The position numbers and the translations under genes are program-made. Shown one piece after another: positions 7,691-17,400 of a stretch of 23,892 nt of DNA. Under the pieces are notes generated by a model. That model had not been told where the DNA came from and ran no database searches. It saw only the letters and a list, made by a program, of their open reading frames with translations. The DNA is from CAYYUA01 sp964542585 (GTDB lineage: Bacteria; Bacteroidota; Bacteroidia; CAILMK01; CAYYUA01). The stretch covers positions 1 to 23,892 of the forward strand of contig CAZIUI010000032.1 of the NCBI GenBank assembly GCA_964542585.1, in the 5' to 3' direction. Within the stretch, counting starts at the first letter, position 1. The number at the start of each line of letters is the position of its first letter.

Positions 7691-8407
7691 TTGTATCCCC
7701 TTATCCAATCTGTACTACTTGCTTTCATGGCCGGAATTACCATCCCACTGGGAGCCATTCTAGCCAGTGTTGAGCGGTTTCATAACCAATGGGTGGAAAA
7801 CGAGTTTCGCCATACTATTGTGGCTTTCGGAGGTGGGATTTTACTAGCTGCTATTGCTTTGGTGCTCGTGCCAAAAGGCATGGGCTCACTTTCACTATTG
7901 GAGGTGAGCGTGGGTTTTGCTGCTGGTGGGTTGCTATTTTTCTTAGTAGATCGCTTCCTTGAACAGCGGGGAGGTTCTCTTTCTCAACTAATGGCTTTGC
8001 TTTTGGATTTTATACCTGAAGCCATGGCCTTAGGAGCCTTAATTACTCAGGATTATGCAACGGCCCTCTTACTAGCCATTATTATCGGTGTTCAAAATTT
8101 ACCCGAAGGCTTCAATGCTTTCTGCGAACTCAAAGCTTCCAGTTCTTTAAACGCTAAAAAGATTATCGTAGGTTTTTTTGGACTAGTGTTCCTTGGACCC
8201 CTAAGTGCTGTGTTAGGGACCCAACTCTTAGCGGAGGCCGATACCTGGCTGGCCCTAATCATGGTTTTTTCCTCAGGCGGGATTCTTTACTTGATTTTTC
8301 AGGATATTGCCCCCCAAGTACCCCTTGAAAAAAGCTGGGCACCACCCTTAGGTGCTGTTGGTGGTTTTTTAGTGGGGTTGATAGCACATATGGTTTTGCA
8401 TGGGTAA
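7691..8407 (+). CDS. ZIP-family divalent metal transporter with altered ligand motifs
   Basis: 238 residues, about eight hydrophobic segments, no signal peptide. Two ZIP signature helices are visible: LLLDFIPEAMALGA (~104-117, TM4) and IIGVQNLPEGFNAF (~131-144, TM5), followed by FQDIAP (~203-208, TM6). ZIP proteins usually move Zn(II) or Fe(II) into the cytosol through a binuclear site built from TM4 and TM5 HNxPEG motifs and a TM6 HE. Here the histidines are replaced (D106 in TM4, Q135 in TM5, Q204-D205 in TM6) while both PE glutamates are kept. The start is TTG at 7691: TM1 begins at residue 3, an AGG lies 7 nt upstream, and a stop at 7673 closes the frame above. The next gene is a CDF exporter on the same strand. 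Confidence 0.8.
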   Translation: MYPLIQSVLLAFMAGITIPLGAILASVERFHNQWVENEFRHTIVAFGGGILLAAIALVLVPKGMGSLSLLEVSVGFAAGGLLFFLVDRFLEQRGGSLSQLMALLLDFIPEAMALGALITQDYATALLLAIIIGVQNLPEGFNAFCELKASSSLNAKKIIVGFFGLVFLGPLSAVLGTQLLAEADTWLALIMVFSSGGILYLIFQDIAPQVPLEKSWAPPLGAVGGFLVGLIAHMVLHG

Positions 8408-8425
8408 TAAAGAATGTTGCAATAC

Positions 8426-8453
8426 TTGTGCATAACCCTTTCCTATAGCTTTG
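8426..8453 (+). promoter_or_regulatory. Promoter of the CDF exporter gene
   Basis: TTG (8426-8428), 17 nt, then TAGCTTTG (8446-8453) matches the Bacteroidota promoter form. It lies wholly in the 76-nt gap after the ZIP gene, giving a predicted leader of ~24 nt to the ATG at 8484. The exporter can therefore be expressed independently of the ZIP gene. Confidence 0.65.
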
Positions 8454-8483
8454 CAAACAGCTTGAACCTGAAAAGCCATTAGT

Positions 8484-9377
8484 ATGCATAGCCATGAACA
8501 CCATGGAGCTGCAGCAGATTACGGAAAATCCTTCATGATTGGCATTTTGCTGAATATCATTTACGTGGGGGTTGAAGTTTTCTATGGGTTAACTATCAAT
8601 TCTTCGGCCTTACTAGCGGATGCCGGACACAACTTTAGTGATGTCATCAGCTTAGTGCTGGCTTGGTGCGCTATTTTGTTATCCCGTAAGCAAGCGACCG
8701 GCCAGTTTTCCTACGGCTTTCGAAAGTCAACCATTCTGGCTTCAATGGTCAACGGCTTACTGATTGTCGGGGCTTCCGGCTTCATAATGTATGATGCCCT
8801 GCAAAAAATCCAAAAACCCGTTGCCATCCCGGGCAATACCATGATGATAATAGCTAGTATCGGTATTGTGATCAATACGGGTACAGCATTACTGTTCATG
8901 AAAGGCCGTAAAGGAGATCTTAACATCAAAGGCGCATTCCTGCACATGGCTGCTGATGCTGCGGTAACCCTGGGTGTTCTGGTAGGTGGCTTATTCATCA
9001 AGTTAACAGGTGCATATTGGATAGATTCGGTATTGAGCTTCATCATTTTAGGGGTAATCCTATACAGTGCCTGGGGGCTTTTGGTGGATTCCGTCAAGCT
9101 GGTGCTGGATGCCGTTCCCAAAGACATCGAACTGGAACAGGTGAAACAATACCTGGAGAATATAGCCTGTGTCGAAGAAGTGCATGACCTCCACATATGG
9201 GCCCTGAGTACCACGGAAACGGCTTTGACGGCCCACTTAGTGGTTCCGGAGGGCTGCCACGACCAGTTCATTTATGATACACGGGATGAATTGAAAAAGC
9301 GTTTTGGCATTGATCACAGTACTATTCAGATTGAGCACACCATGGAAGATGATGAATACCGTGAGGACAAAGTGTAG
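8484..9377 (+). CDS. Cation diffusion facilitator (CzcD/ZitB-type metal efflux)
   Basis: 297 residues with six hydrophobic segments and a cytosolic C-terminal domain (~205-297, ending ...STIQIEHT). The transport site is clear: TM2 ADAGHNFSDV gives H49 and D53, and TM5 LHMAADAAV gives H154 and D158. An HD-HD tetrad is characteristic of Zn(II)/Cd(II):H+ antiporters of the CDF family such as CzcD. The N-terminus is His-rich (MHSHEHHG), as in many zinc exporters, and the C-terminal domain has VHDLHIWAL, another typical stretch. It probably exports zinc or a similar cation from the cytosol. It follows the ZIP gene but has its own promoter, so uptake and efflux could respond to opposite metal states. 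Confidence 0.92.
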   Translation: MHSHEHHGAAADYGKSFMIGILLNIIYVGVEVFYGLTINSSALLADAGHNFSDVISLVLAWCAILLSRKQATGQFSYGFRKSTILASMVNGLLIVGASGFIMYDALQKIQKPVAIPGNTMMIIASIGIVINTGTALLFMKGRKGDLNIKGAFLHMAADAAVTLGVLVGGLFIKLTGAYWIDSVLSFIILGVILYSAWGLLVDSVKLVLDAVPKDIELEQVKQYLENIACVEEVHDLHIWALSTTETALTAHLVVPEGCHDQFIYDTRDELKKRFGIDHSTIQIEHTMEDDEYREDKV

Positions 9378-9540
9378 TGATCATAGCCTTTATTGGGCTG
9401 GAATTGTCAACTTTATGGCTTCGCGTTTACCAATAAGCGCTTAATAATAATTATGCAAGATTGGGAGGAACTTTCAATCCAAAATCCAGTTTGCAATAAC
9501 ATACAAGGCATAGCCTTCCGGTAGCATTTAAAAGATGTAA

Positions 9541-10260
9541 ATGAGCTTTCTTAAAGCCGAATGGCGGAAATTAGCGTTTATTAATTACCAAGTGGATCCC
9601 GAAAAGCTGGAGCCGTATGTGCCGGAAGGGACATCGCTTGACCGATGGAACGGCAACTGTTATATCAGTCTTATTGGTTTCTTATTCCGGAATACCAAGC
9701 TTTTAGGAAGGTTCAAAGTGCCTTTTCATGTGAATTTTGAGGAGGTGAACCTCCGCTTTTACGTTAAGCGAGAGGTAAATGGAGAGAAAAGGCGAGGGGT
9801 TGTTTTCATCAAGGAAATTGTGCCAAAGCCAGCCATTACCTTAGTCGCCAATAGCCTTTACAATGAGCATTACCAAGCCCTTCCCATGAGGCATCGATGG
9901 TTGCTTGATAAGGATCCTTTTGAAGTGGCCTATAGTTGGAAAGCCGGCGGCCAATGGCATCATTTCGCAGTAACCGCTGAACCGGATGCACAACCCATAC
10001 CGGCGGGTTCGGAAACGGAATTTATTACAGAGCATTACTGGGGCTATAACCGGGTTAGTGATAAGCAAACGATTGAATACCGTGTAAGCCATCCAAGGTG
10101 GCTTTACTACCCAGCCAGGTATTATAACCTGGAAGTAGATTTTGAGCAGACTTATGGGAAGGCTTTCGCTTTTTTGAATGATGCTGAACCTACTTCCATT
10201 ATGGTAGCCGAGGGTTCTCCGATTACAGTGGAAAGCAGGCAGAAATTGGTACTTCCCTAA
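9541..10260 (+). CDS. DUF2071 (YqjF-like) protein
   Basis: 239 residues, soluble, no signal peptide. The N-terminus (FLKAEWRKLAFINYQVDPEKLEPYVPEGTSLD) and the following ISLIGFLF, the ~60-80 strand with VNFEEVNLRFYV, and the C-terminal YYNLEVDF...SIMVAEGSPITV are typical of DUF2071 proteins. These have a fold related to acetoacetate decarboxylase but no established reaction. Length agrees with the family (~220-250). The ATG at 9541 is used; a shorter start would lose the conserved WRKLAFINY region. No matching promoter was found in the 163 nt upstream. Neighbours (CDF exporter, S41 peptidase) give no clear functional link. Confidence 0.8.
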   Translation: MSFLKAEWRKLAFINYQVDPEKLEPYVPEGTSLDRWNGNCYISLIGFLFRNTKLLGRFKVPFHVNFEEVNLRFYVKREVNGEKRRGVVFIKEIVPKPAITLVANSLYNEHYQALPMRHRWLLDKDPFEVAYSWKAGGQWHHFAVTAEPDAQPIPAGSETEFITEHYWGYNRVSDKQTIEYRVSHPRWLYYPARYYNLEVDFEQTYGKAFAFLNDAEPTSIMVAEGSPITVESRQKLVLP

Positions 10261-10261
10261 A

Positions 10262-10300
10262 TCAAAGGTTTTTTAAACCAATCTTAAAATGGACCTTTGA
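10262..10300. repeat. 8-bp inverted repeat after the DUF2071 gene
   Basis: TCAAAGGT (10262-10269) pairs with ACCTTTGA (10293-10300), starting right after the stop codon. A smaller GGTTT/AAACC hairpin overlaps it. There is no T tract, so it is at best a weak transcript end. Confidence 0.3.
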
Positions 10301-10353
10301 CCCCGTTAATTTTACCTTGTTCCAATTTAAAAGCGTTGCCCTCTTAAGCTTTT

Positions 10354-11745
10354 ATGAAAAATTGTTTGTTAATTATAGGTTGCTGTTTATTGCTGATGGG
10401 CATGAGCTTTACCAGTGTTGGCCAGCAAAAAGAAGATTGGCAAGTTACGCTCAATATTCCCGGTACCGGAAATTTGGAAACGGTCATGAACTTTGAGTTT
10501 GAAGATTCAACATTCCAGGCTTATTCTAAGGGAGAGCAAGCCCGATCTATAATAGGATTTTGGAAATATACCATTAGCCGCATTTTCTCTAACAAGTTTA
10601 AAAGTGGTAGCATATCCTATATCAAAGACGGAACCTTCAAACAAAAAGCCGATAAGAAAATACTTAAAGGTGTGCTTAATACCCCTTTAGGTAACCGTTA
10701 TTGGAGGGGTAAGATGACATCCGGGAAACTAAATGGATACTTGCTGAATGGCAAGAATGATACGGTTGGAGAAATTAATGGTGAACGTTTCCAGGATACG
10801 TTCCCATTTCGGGATTATGAGGCTTTAACCCAAAGCGCCCTTGATACCATCAGGCAATACCTCTATGATCCAGAAGAGCTTAAAAGCGATGCCTGGGAAG
10901 ACTTTGAAGCCGATTTAAAGGAAACTTCCGCTAGTTTGAAGGATGACCTCGGAATGTTATTATCGTTTGCTTATTTAAGCCGAGACTTGCCCTTTTCCCA
11001 TTTAGGTTTAACCCGAAAAATTTCTGCGGGAGCAAGTAATATGGCGGGAAGAGCAACCTCAGCAGATTTAATAAGACTTAACGCACTATCGGATAGCACG
11101 ATCAAAATGACGATTTTCTCTTTTGGTGGTTCAGCTGAAGGTATGAATGAGGCTTTTAAAAAAGTCAAAAACCAGGATTATGAAAATTTGATAGTAGACC
11201 TTAGGTTCAATAATGGCGGTGGTATTGAAGCTGGTATGGCCTTTATCAATCAGTTGATGAATCGAAAAAGAGCAGGAGGGGTGTTTCTAACAAGAAGGTA
11301 CTTTCGTAACCACGATACGCTTCCATCCCCTTCTGCTTACCAGCAATTCCCCACTTTGGATGAAGACAATTATGAGTCCTTTATGACCGGGATCCATCGT
11401 TACTCTGGAATTTCCATGCAAATAGACCCTGTTGAAAATCCTTATCAAGGGAATGCGTATGTCCTTACTAGTAAGCGTACAGGAAGTACCTGTGAGCCGT
11501 TGGTCTATGGGCTTAAACAGCATAACCGGGCGGTAATTGTAGGTCAAAAAACGGCGGGCTCCATGCTGAGTGTCGAAACATTCTCGCTTCCGCATAATTA
11601 CAAATTGTTCTTGCCAACCGCATCCTATTACACAGCCGATGGCTATGAAATTGATCAAAATGGGGTAAAACCGGATCATGAAGTTGCTCACAAAAAAGCG
11701 CTAAACTACACCCTCAACAACCTGATAAGCAACCAAGCTGATTAA
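10354..11745 (+). CDS. Secreted S41-family (tricorn/C-terminal processing-like) peptidase
   Basis: 463 residues. An N-terminal signal sequence (CLLIIGCCLLLMGMSF...VGQ) directs it out of the cytosol. The S41 core is in the C-terminal half: FSHLGL (~214-219, candidate catalytic His216), NLIVDLRFNNGGG (278-290, the family's DLRxNxGG), LTSKRTGSTCEPL (371-383, candidate nucleophile Ser378 followed by E381), VIVGQKTAG (394-402) and NGVKPDHEV (436-444). These are the usual landmarks of serine peptidases related to tricorn protease and CtpA. No PDZ domain is apparent. Residues ~28-150 form a beta-rich region (dwQVTLNIPGTGNLE...) of unknown role. The substrate cannot be inferred. It is convergent with katG, with a hairpin between them. 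Confidence 0.85.
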   Translation: MKNCLLIIGCCLLLMGMSFTSVGQQKEDWQVTLNIPGTGNLETVMNFEFEDSTFQAYSKGEQARSIIGFWKYTISRIFSNKFKSGSISYIKDGTFKQKADKKILKGVLNTPLGNRYWRGKMTSGKLNGYLLNGKNDTVGEINGERFQDTFPFRDYEALTQSALDTIRQYLYDPEELKSDAWEDFEADLKETSASLKDDLGMLLSFAYLSRDLPFSHLGLTRKISAGASNMAGRATSADLIRLNALSDSTIKMTIFSFGGSAEGMNEAFKKVKNQDYENLIVDLRFNNGGGIEAGMAFINQLMNRKRAGGVFLTRRYFRNHDTLPSPSAYQQFPTLDEDNYESFMTGIHRYSGISMQIDPVENPYQGNAYVLTSKRTGSTCEPLVYGLKQHNRAVIVGQKTAGSMLSVETFSLPHNYKLFLPTASYYTADGYEIDQNGVKPDHEVAHKKALNYTLNNLISNQAD

Positions 11746-11801
11746 TTCAAAAGGTTTAGGAGAATAAGGTAAGAATTTTTATTACCTGGTTCAACCAAAA
11801 A

Positions 11802-11829
11802 AAAGGTGGCCATTTGACTGACCACCTTT
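11802..11829 (-). terminator. Rho-independent terminator for katG (possibly two-way)
   Basis: AAAGGTGG (11802-11809) pairs with CCACCTTT (11822-11829), and the stem extends by CA/TG past one mismatch. Read on the - strand the hairpin is followed by a run of eight T (the A run at 11797-11804), the standard intrinsic terminator form. It lies 27 nt beyond the katG stop and also follows the S41 gene on the other strand. Confidence 0.85.
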
Positions 11830-11855
11830 CTGCATATTCGGTAGGGAATTAGCGA

Positions 11856-14051
11856 TTAGCTGATGTCAAAACGATCGAGGTTCATCACCTTGTCCCAAGC
11901 TTTCACAAAGTCTTCTACAAATTTCTCCTCGGAATCATTGGAACCATAAACTTCAGCAAGGGCTCGAAGCTCAGCGTTGGAGCCGAAGATGAGATCAGTG
12001 CGGGTTGCTGACCATTTCGGCTGACCGGTGTTACGATCATAGCCCTTGAATTCCGTCTTATCTTCATCGTTAGCCTGCCAGGTTGTTCCGAGATCTAACA
12101 AGTTGACGAAGAAATCATTGGTCAGGGTTTCAGGCCGATGAGTAAACACGCCATGCTGGGAACCATCATAGTTTGCATTCAGAACGCGCAAACCACCAAC
12201 GAGAACGGTCATTTCCGGAGCAGTTAAAGTTAGAAGTTGTGCTTTATCTACGAGGAAATGCTCTTCGGATGGTTTGTACTTATCTACACAGTAGTTACGG
12301 AAACCATCTGCCTCCGGCCTCAGGTGCTCGAAGGAATCAGCATCTGTTAATTCCTGAGTGGTATCATTGCGACCCGGTGTAAAGGGCACCTTAATAGCAT
12401 GGCCGGCATCCCTGGCTGCTTTTTCAATAGCAGCACAACCGCCCAGCACGATTAAATCAGCTAAGGATACCCACTTATTTCCATCCTGGGCGTTATTAAA
12501 TTCCTTTTGAACGCCTTCAATAGCACCCAGCGCTTTTTTCAATTTGTCCGGGTTGTTGACTTCCCAGTTGACCTGAGGCTCAAGGCGGATGCGAGCGCCA
12601 TTAGCACCGCCCCTTTTATCGGAACCGCGGAAACTGGAGGCGGAAGCCCAGGCAGTGGATACCAATTCTGATATGGACAATCCACAATTCAGGAGTTCTT
12701 CCTTAAGGTGACCGATGTCTTTGTCATCAATCACTTGAAAATCAACCTTGGGAATCGGATCCTGCCAAATCAGATCTTCTTCAGGAACCTCAGGGCCTAA
12801 ATACCGATCCTTCGGTCCCATATCCCGATGCAAAAGCTTAAACCATGCACGGGCAAAGGCATCGGCAAATTCATCCGGGTTGTTATAAAAATGACGGGAA
12901 ATCTTTTCGTATTCCGGATCAACTTTTAAGGAAATATCAGTGGTAAGCATCATCGGAGCTTCCGTCTTGTTGGGATCATGCGCAGCAGGCACGGTTCCGT
13001 CACCTGCTCCATCTTTCGGCTGCCACTGGTATTTACCGGCCGGGCTTTTAGTCAGCTCCCATTCATAGCCAAATAAGTTTTCAAAGTAACCCATGTCCCA
13101 TTGGGTGGGATTACTAGTCCAGGCACCTTCTTCACCATCTGTGATGGTATCATCGCCTTTTCCGGAGCCATAGGTGCTTATCCAGCCTTGACTCATGTTC
13201 TCTACAGGAGCCGCTCCAGGTTCGGCACCCTTATGGTCTAATGGACCAGCTCCATGAACCTTACCAAAAGTGTGGCCGCCTGCGATTAAGGCTACCGTTT
13301 CATAATCATTCATCGCCATCCGGCCGAAGGATTGACGAATGTAATGGGCGGCTAATCCCGGATCAGGATTGCTGTTCGGGCCTTCTGGGTTGACGTAGAT
13401 TAAACCCATGTGGTCGGCACCAAGGCGACCGATGAGATCACCATTTTCATCATGCCTGTTATCTCCTAGCCATTCTTGCTCTGGCCCCCAGTTCACGTCT
13501 TTTTCGGGCTCCCAGATATCCGGGCGGCCACCGGCAAAACCAAAGGTCTCAAGGCCCATTGATTCCATTGCACAATTACCAGCCAGGATCATAAGGTCAG
13601 CCCAGGACAATTTACGACCATACTTTTGCTTAATGGGTTGAAGTAAAAGCCTTGCTTTATCCAGGTTGGTGTTATCGGGCCAGCTGTTAATCGGCGCAAA
13701 GCGCTGAGCACCATTACCACCGCCACCACGGCCATCCGATACGCGATACGTACCGGCTGCGTGCCATGTCATACGGATGAAAAGCCCTCCGTAATGACCG
13801 TAATCGGCTGGCCACCAGTCCTGGGAGGTGGTCATGAGTTCGTAAATATCCTGCTTGACAGCTTTCAGGTCAAGCTTTTTAAACTCCTCTGCATAATTGA
13901 AATCTGGGTCCATCGGATCGGCTAATTCAGAATGCTGCCGGAGCATATCTAAATTTAACCGATCAGGCCACCATTCCGAGAGCGATTTCTCATTGCCGAC
14001 TGATTCACCAGAAGCCACGCCTGAGAATGGACATTTTGTTTGTGTACTCAT
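11856..14051 (-). CDS. katG: Catalase-peroxidase KatG
   Basis: 731 residues, full length for bacterial KatG (~720-750), with both the heme-bearing N-terminal and the non-heme C-terminal peroxidase-like halves. Distal heme pocket: RMTWHAAGTYR gives R93, W96 and H97. The Met-Tyr-Trp adduct needed for catalase activity can form from W96, Y219 (MGLIYVNPEGP) and M245 (SFGRMAMND). The proximal heme ligand is H260 in AGGHTFGKVHG. The enzyme breaks down H2O2 by catalase and peroxidase reactions in the cytosol; no signal peptide is present (MSTQTKCPFSG...). All key residues are intact. It is a single-gene unit: its own promoter at 14083-14115 and a strong terminator at 11802-11829. A palindrome over the promoter suggests peroxide- or metal-responsive repression. 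Confidence 0.97.
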   Translation of the reverse strand: MSTQTKCPFSGVASGESVGNEKSLSEWWPDRLNLDMLRQHSELADPMDPDFNYAEEFKKLDLKAVKQDIYELMTTSQDWWPADYGHYGGLFIRMTWHAAGTYRVSDGRGGGGNGAQRFAPINSWPDNTNLDKARLLLQPIKQKYGRKLSWADLMILAGNCAMESMGLETFGFAGGRPDIWEPEKDVNWGPEQEWLGDNRHDENGDLIGRLGADHMGLIYVNPEGPNSNPDPGLAAHYIRQSFGRMAMNDYETVALIAGGHTFGKVHGAGPLDHKGAEPGAAPVENMSQGWISTYGSGKGDDTITDGEEGAWTSNPTQWDMGYFENLFGYEWELTKSPAGKYQWQPKDGAGDGTVPAAHDPNKTEAPMMLTTDISLKVDPEYEKISRHFYNNPDEFADAFARAWFKLLHRDMGPKDRYLGPEVPEEDLIWQDPIPKVDFQVIDDKDIGHLKEELLNCGLSISELVSTAWASASSFRGSDKRGGANGARIRLEPQVNWEVNNPDKLKKALGAIEGVQKEFNNAQDGNKWVSLADLIVLGGCAAIEKAARDAGHAIKVPFTPGRNDTTQELTDADSFEHLRPEADGFRNYCVDKYKPSEEHFLVDKAQLLTLTAPEMTVLVGGLRVLNANYDGSQHGVFTHRPETLTNDFFVNLLDLGTTWQANDEDKTEFKGYDRNTGQPKWSATRTDLIFGSNAELRALAEVYGSNDSEEKFVEDFVKAWDKVMNLDRFDIS

Positions 14052-14066
14052 AGATGAGAATTTTTA

Positions 14067-14085
14067 TTGATTAATAATTATTCAA
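14067..14085. promoter_or_regulatory. Fur/PerR-like palindrome upstream of katG
   Basis: TTGATTAATAATTATTCAA is a 19-bp palindrome around a central A with one mismatched pair (positions 5 and 15). Its size, odd centre and A/T-rich ATTA core resemble Fur-family boxes, including the PerR form TTATAATnATTATAA. It lies 16-34 nt before the katG ATG and shares its last bases with the predicted -7 element, where a bound repressor would block transcription. Confidence 0.5.
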
Positions 14086-14115
14086 ATATAACGGACTTGT
14101 GCTAAATTCTACAAA
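14083..14115 (-). promoter_or_regulatory. katG promoter
   Basis: On the - strand TTTG (14115-14112), 21 nt, then TATATTTG (14090-14083) fits the Bacteroidota promoter form exactly. It predicts a transcript start ~25 nt before the katG ATG. Confidence 0.7.
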
Positions 14116-14430
14116 TGGTTTGCCATCTTAATTGTTCTTGGAAAAAAAAGGTATTACAACATTTTCCTTAGCATTTTAACTTAAAAGCAATAAGGTTTGT
14201 TCTTTAAATGGTTGATTATTAGTCAACTGCTTCGCCTACGCTTTTTTACGCTTCTTATTCATTCCGTATTTATAAATTTTAATCGTTTATCAAAGCTTTT
14301 TTACCCTTTTTAAAAAGCAACTTATCCATAAATTTACCTTAAATAAAAAAATCAATCACATTTTTCATTGGGTATGCGTAAATTTACAATGTCATTCTTG
14401 TAGATAAAAAATTATTTGCCTTTTGTGTCA
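14116..14430. other. A/T-rich divergent spacer between katG and the hybrid kinase
   Basis: No gene. TAAATTTAC occurs twice, at 14329-14337 and 14379-14387 (50 nt apart), the second as the palindrome GTAAATTTAC (14378-14387). They lie upstream of the kinase gene and could be binding sites. No clean TAnnTTTG element for the kinase was found. Confidence 0.35.
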
Positions 14431-17400
14431 ATGGTTTCGATCAGAAATAGCTTTTATCCAAAGCAAATTTTATTTTTAATTCTGTGGGTTAATTTTCTAT
14501 CCCCTGTCTTTTCCCAGGTTCAATCCTTGAGTTTCAATAGCCTTACCATTAAAAAAGGGCTATCCCAAGGCCATGTCAATGATATTATCCGGGATCAAGA
14601 GGGGTTTATCTGGATTGCCACCAATGATGGCTTAAACCGTTTTGATGGATATGAGGTCAAGACCTTTCGAAAGCGTTACGGTGATTCCACATCAATTCCC
14701 AATAACGGTGTAAAAACGCTTTATGAAGATGGTAATGGCCAAATATGGTTAGGATGTAAAAACCAAGGATTGGTTCGTTTTAACAAATCTACCAGCAATT
14801 TTCGCACGCTTGCTCCAAAGGATTCTGCCTATAGAAGTGTATTGAGAAATGTTGAGGCCATTGAAGGTGGTAAAAATGAAAATTTATGGTTGGGTGGTGG
14901 TCAGCTTAATAAGCTTATCAAGTACAACTGGAATGACTCAACGTTCAGGGGTTACAAATTGAAGCCCAATGAGGATGTTGTACCAGGAGAACAAGTAAGT
15001 GCTATCAATAGCGATATAGAAGAAATTGAGCGTACTAAGAATGGGAAATTATGGGTGGCGACTGAAGGGCTAGGCTTATTCCTGTTCGACCCCCAAAAAG
15101 CAAAAACCTTAAGACATTTTTCAGCAGGAAATAGCAATCTTTTAAACAATTGTGTTACAAGTTTACACTTACAAAATCCGAACAAAATCTGGGTGGGTAC
15201 AGCGGACGGTTTTCTGCAAATCAAAAAAACCTATAGAGGGGATACTACTACTTATCAATGCTCACCTGTAAAAGAATCCAAGGCATACATTCAGAGCCTT
15301 GAACACGATTCAAGAGGAAATTTGTGGTTAGGCACTTTTGAATTTGGGCTGCTAAAATACAACCTAGAGCAAGACCGGGCTAAGTACTACAAAGCGTTTC
15401 CCAATAAGGACGTAGGGTTGCTACATCCTTCTGTTAATGTGGTCAACCTGGACCAGTCGGGAACCTTCTGGATTGGGACCAATGGAAAAGGTGTTAATTG
15501 GTTCTCATTGAACAAAAATTTCAAGAGTTATACTAAGCTCCCCAGGGCTCAGAGCTTGAAGTCTGATAATAGCGTTCGGGGTATTTTAGAAGATCACAAA
15601 GGTTATATATGGGTTGGCTCCTATGCTGGATTAGATCGTTACAACCCTAAGACCGAAGAAGTAAAAAGTTTCTCAACCACTAGCATGAATGGCCAGTACA
15701 GTTATAATAAAAATGTGTATTCCCTTTATGAAGACCATGAAAATCGTTTATGGATAGGAACGGAAGGCGGGGGCTTGTACCAGTTCGACCGTTCCAGGGA
15801 TACATTTATCAACTACACGGGTCAGAGTTATGAGTTTATCTATGATATTCAGGAAGGACCCAAAGGGCAACTTTGGCTAGCCACTTCTGATGGTATTGTT
15901 AGATTTAATCCCAACAACCGTAACCTTAAGGTTTACCTTAACCAATTTAGCGTTTCCCAATTCAATTACATTGAAAAAGATCGCAGGGGCCGCTTATGGA
16001 TCGCTTCAGGAATAGGCTTTTTCATATTTAATACCAAGACCAAACAATACAAACATGTGAGGAACTCAAGAGATGGAGTAGGTAAGCTACTTACCAATCG
16101 GATTTACAGCTTTAATCAAACCGATTCGTCAACAATGTGGATGGCAACCGATGGGGGCGGGATTTGTCGAATAAAACTTAACAAGCAACAAAATCCGGTT
16201 GACATCACCCATTTCACAAAAAATGATGGCTTATCCAACAATGTAGCTTACGGTTTATTGAAGGATCGATTCGGTTATTTATGGATAAGTACCAATAATG
16301 GTATATCCCGTCTGTGCTCGGAAACAGGTGAATTTACCATTTATCAGGAGGGAGATGGCCTACAATCAAATGAGTTTAACAGTGGATCATTTTGTAAAAC
16401 CTCGGATGGTCAGTTTTTCTTTGGTGGTATTAAAGGGCTAAACTCCTTCCGCCCGGGTGAGATTAATAAAAACACCTTTAAACCGCCTGTAGTCCTGAAA
16501 GAAATTAAAATCATGGGGCGGTCGCTTTCTACTGAAAAACCAATTGCGGATGTTGATCAAGTTAAGTTAACTCATAATGAGGATATCATCACTTTTGAAT
16601 TTGCGGCGCTTAATTACCATAACCCAGAAAAAAACCAATATGCCTACAAGCTGGAAGGGTTCATTGACAGTTGGGAATACACAGGATCTAAACGCAAGTT
16701 TACTTTTACCAACCTTGATCCCGGAAAGTATACCTTAAAGGTAAAAGCCTCCAATGATGATGGCGTTTGGAATAACAGTCCCACAAAAATTCAGGTAAAA
16801 GTCATTCCTCCTTATTGGCAAACGTATTGGTTTTACAGCCTTGTGGGTATTGGTATAATTGGCAGTTTAGGGTTTGGCTATTATTGGAGACTGCGCTCAT
16901 TTCGAAAATACCAGGAAGAACTACAGCAAAAGGTTGAAGAACGTACTCATGCTTTAAAACTTAAAAACGAAGAATTAAGAAAGGCCAAAGCTGAAGCCGA
17001 AAAAGCCGATAAAGCCAAATCTGATTTTCTGGCTTCTATGAGCCATGAAATCCGGACCCCTATGAATGCGGTAGTAGGGATGGCTGACCTCCTAAAGGAT
17101 ACGTCACTGAATAAAGATCAGCGGGAATACTTGGAAGCCATCCAGAACAGTGGAGGTAACTTGTTGAACATCATCAATGAGATCCTAGACCTTTCTAAAA
17201 TTGAAGCTGGAAAACTTGAACTTGAACAGGCTGAGTTTAACCTCGAAAAAGCTGTAGAAGAAACCAGTGAAATTTTTGGCCCTAAGGCTGCAGAGCAAGG
17301 TGTGGACCTTGGCTATTGGGTGGATCCCGAGCTATCACAATCCATAATCGGAGATATTACGCGCCTGAAACAAGTCTTATCCAATCTGCTCAGCAATGCT

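Noticed and set aside
8711..9271. 186-codon open frame antisense to the CDF exporter
   Set aside because: It mirrors a well-supported gene, is rich in Ser/Thr/Pro/Met from antisense reading of hydrophobic codons, and has no recognisable domain.
14416..14430. TTG start for the hybrid kinase
   Set aside because: The ATG at 14431 is five codons downstream and gives a complete signal peptide.
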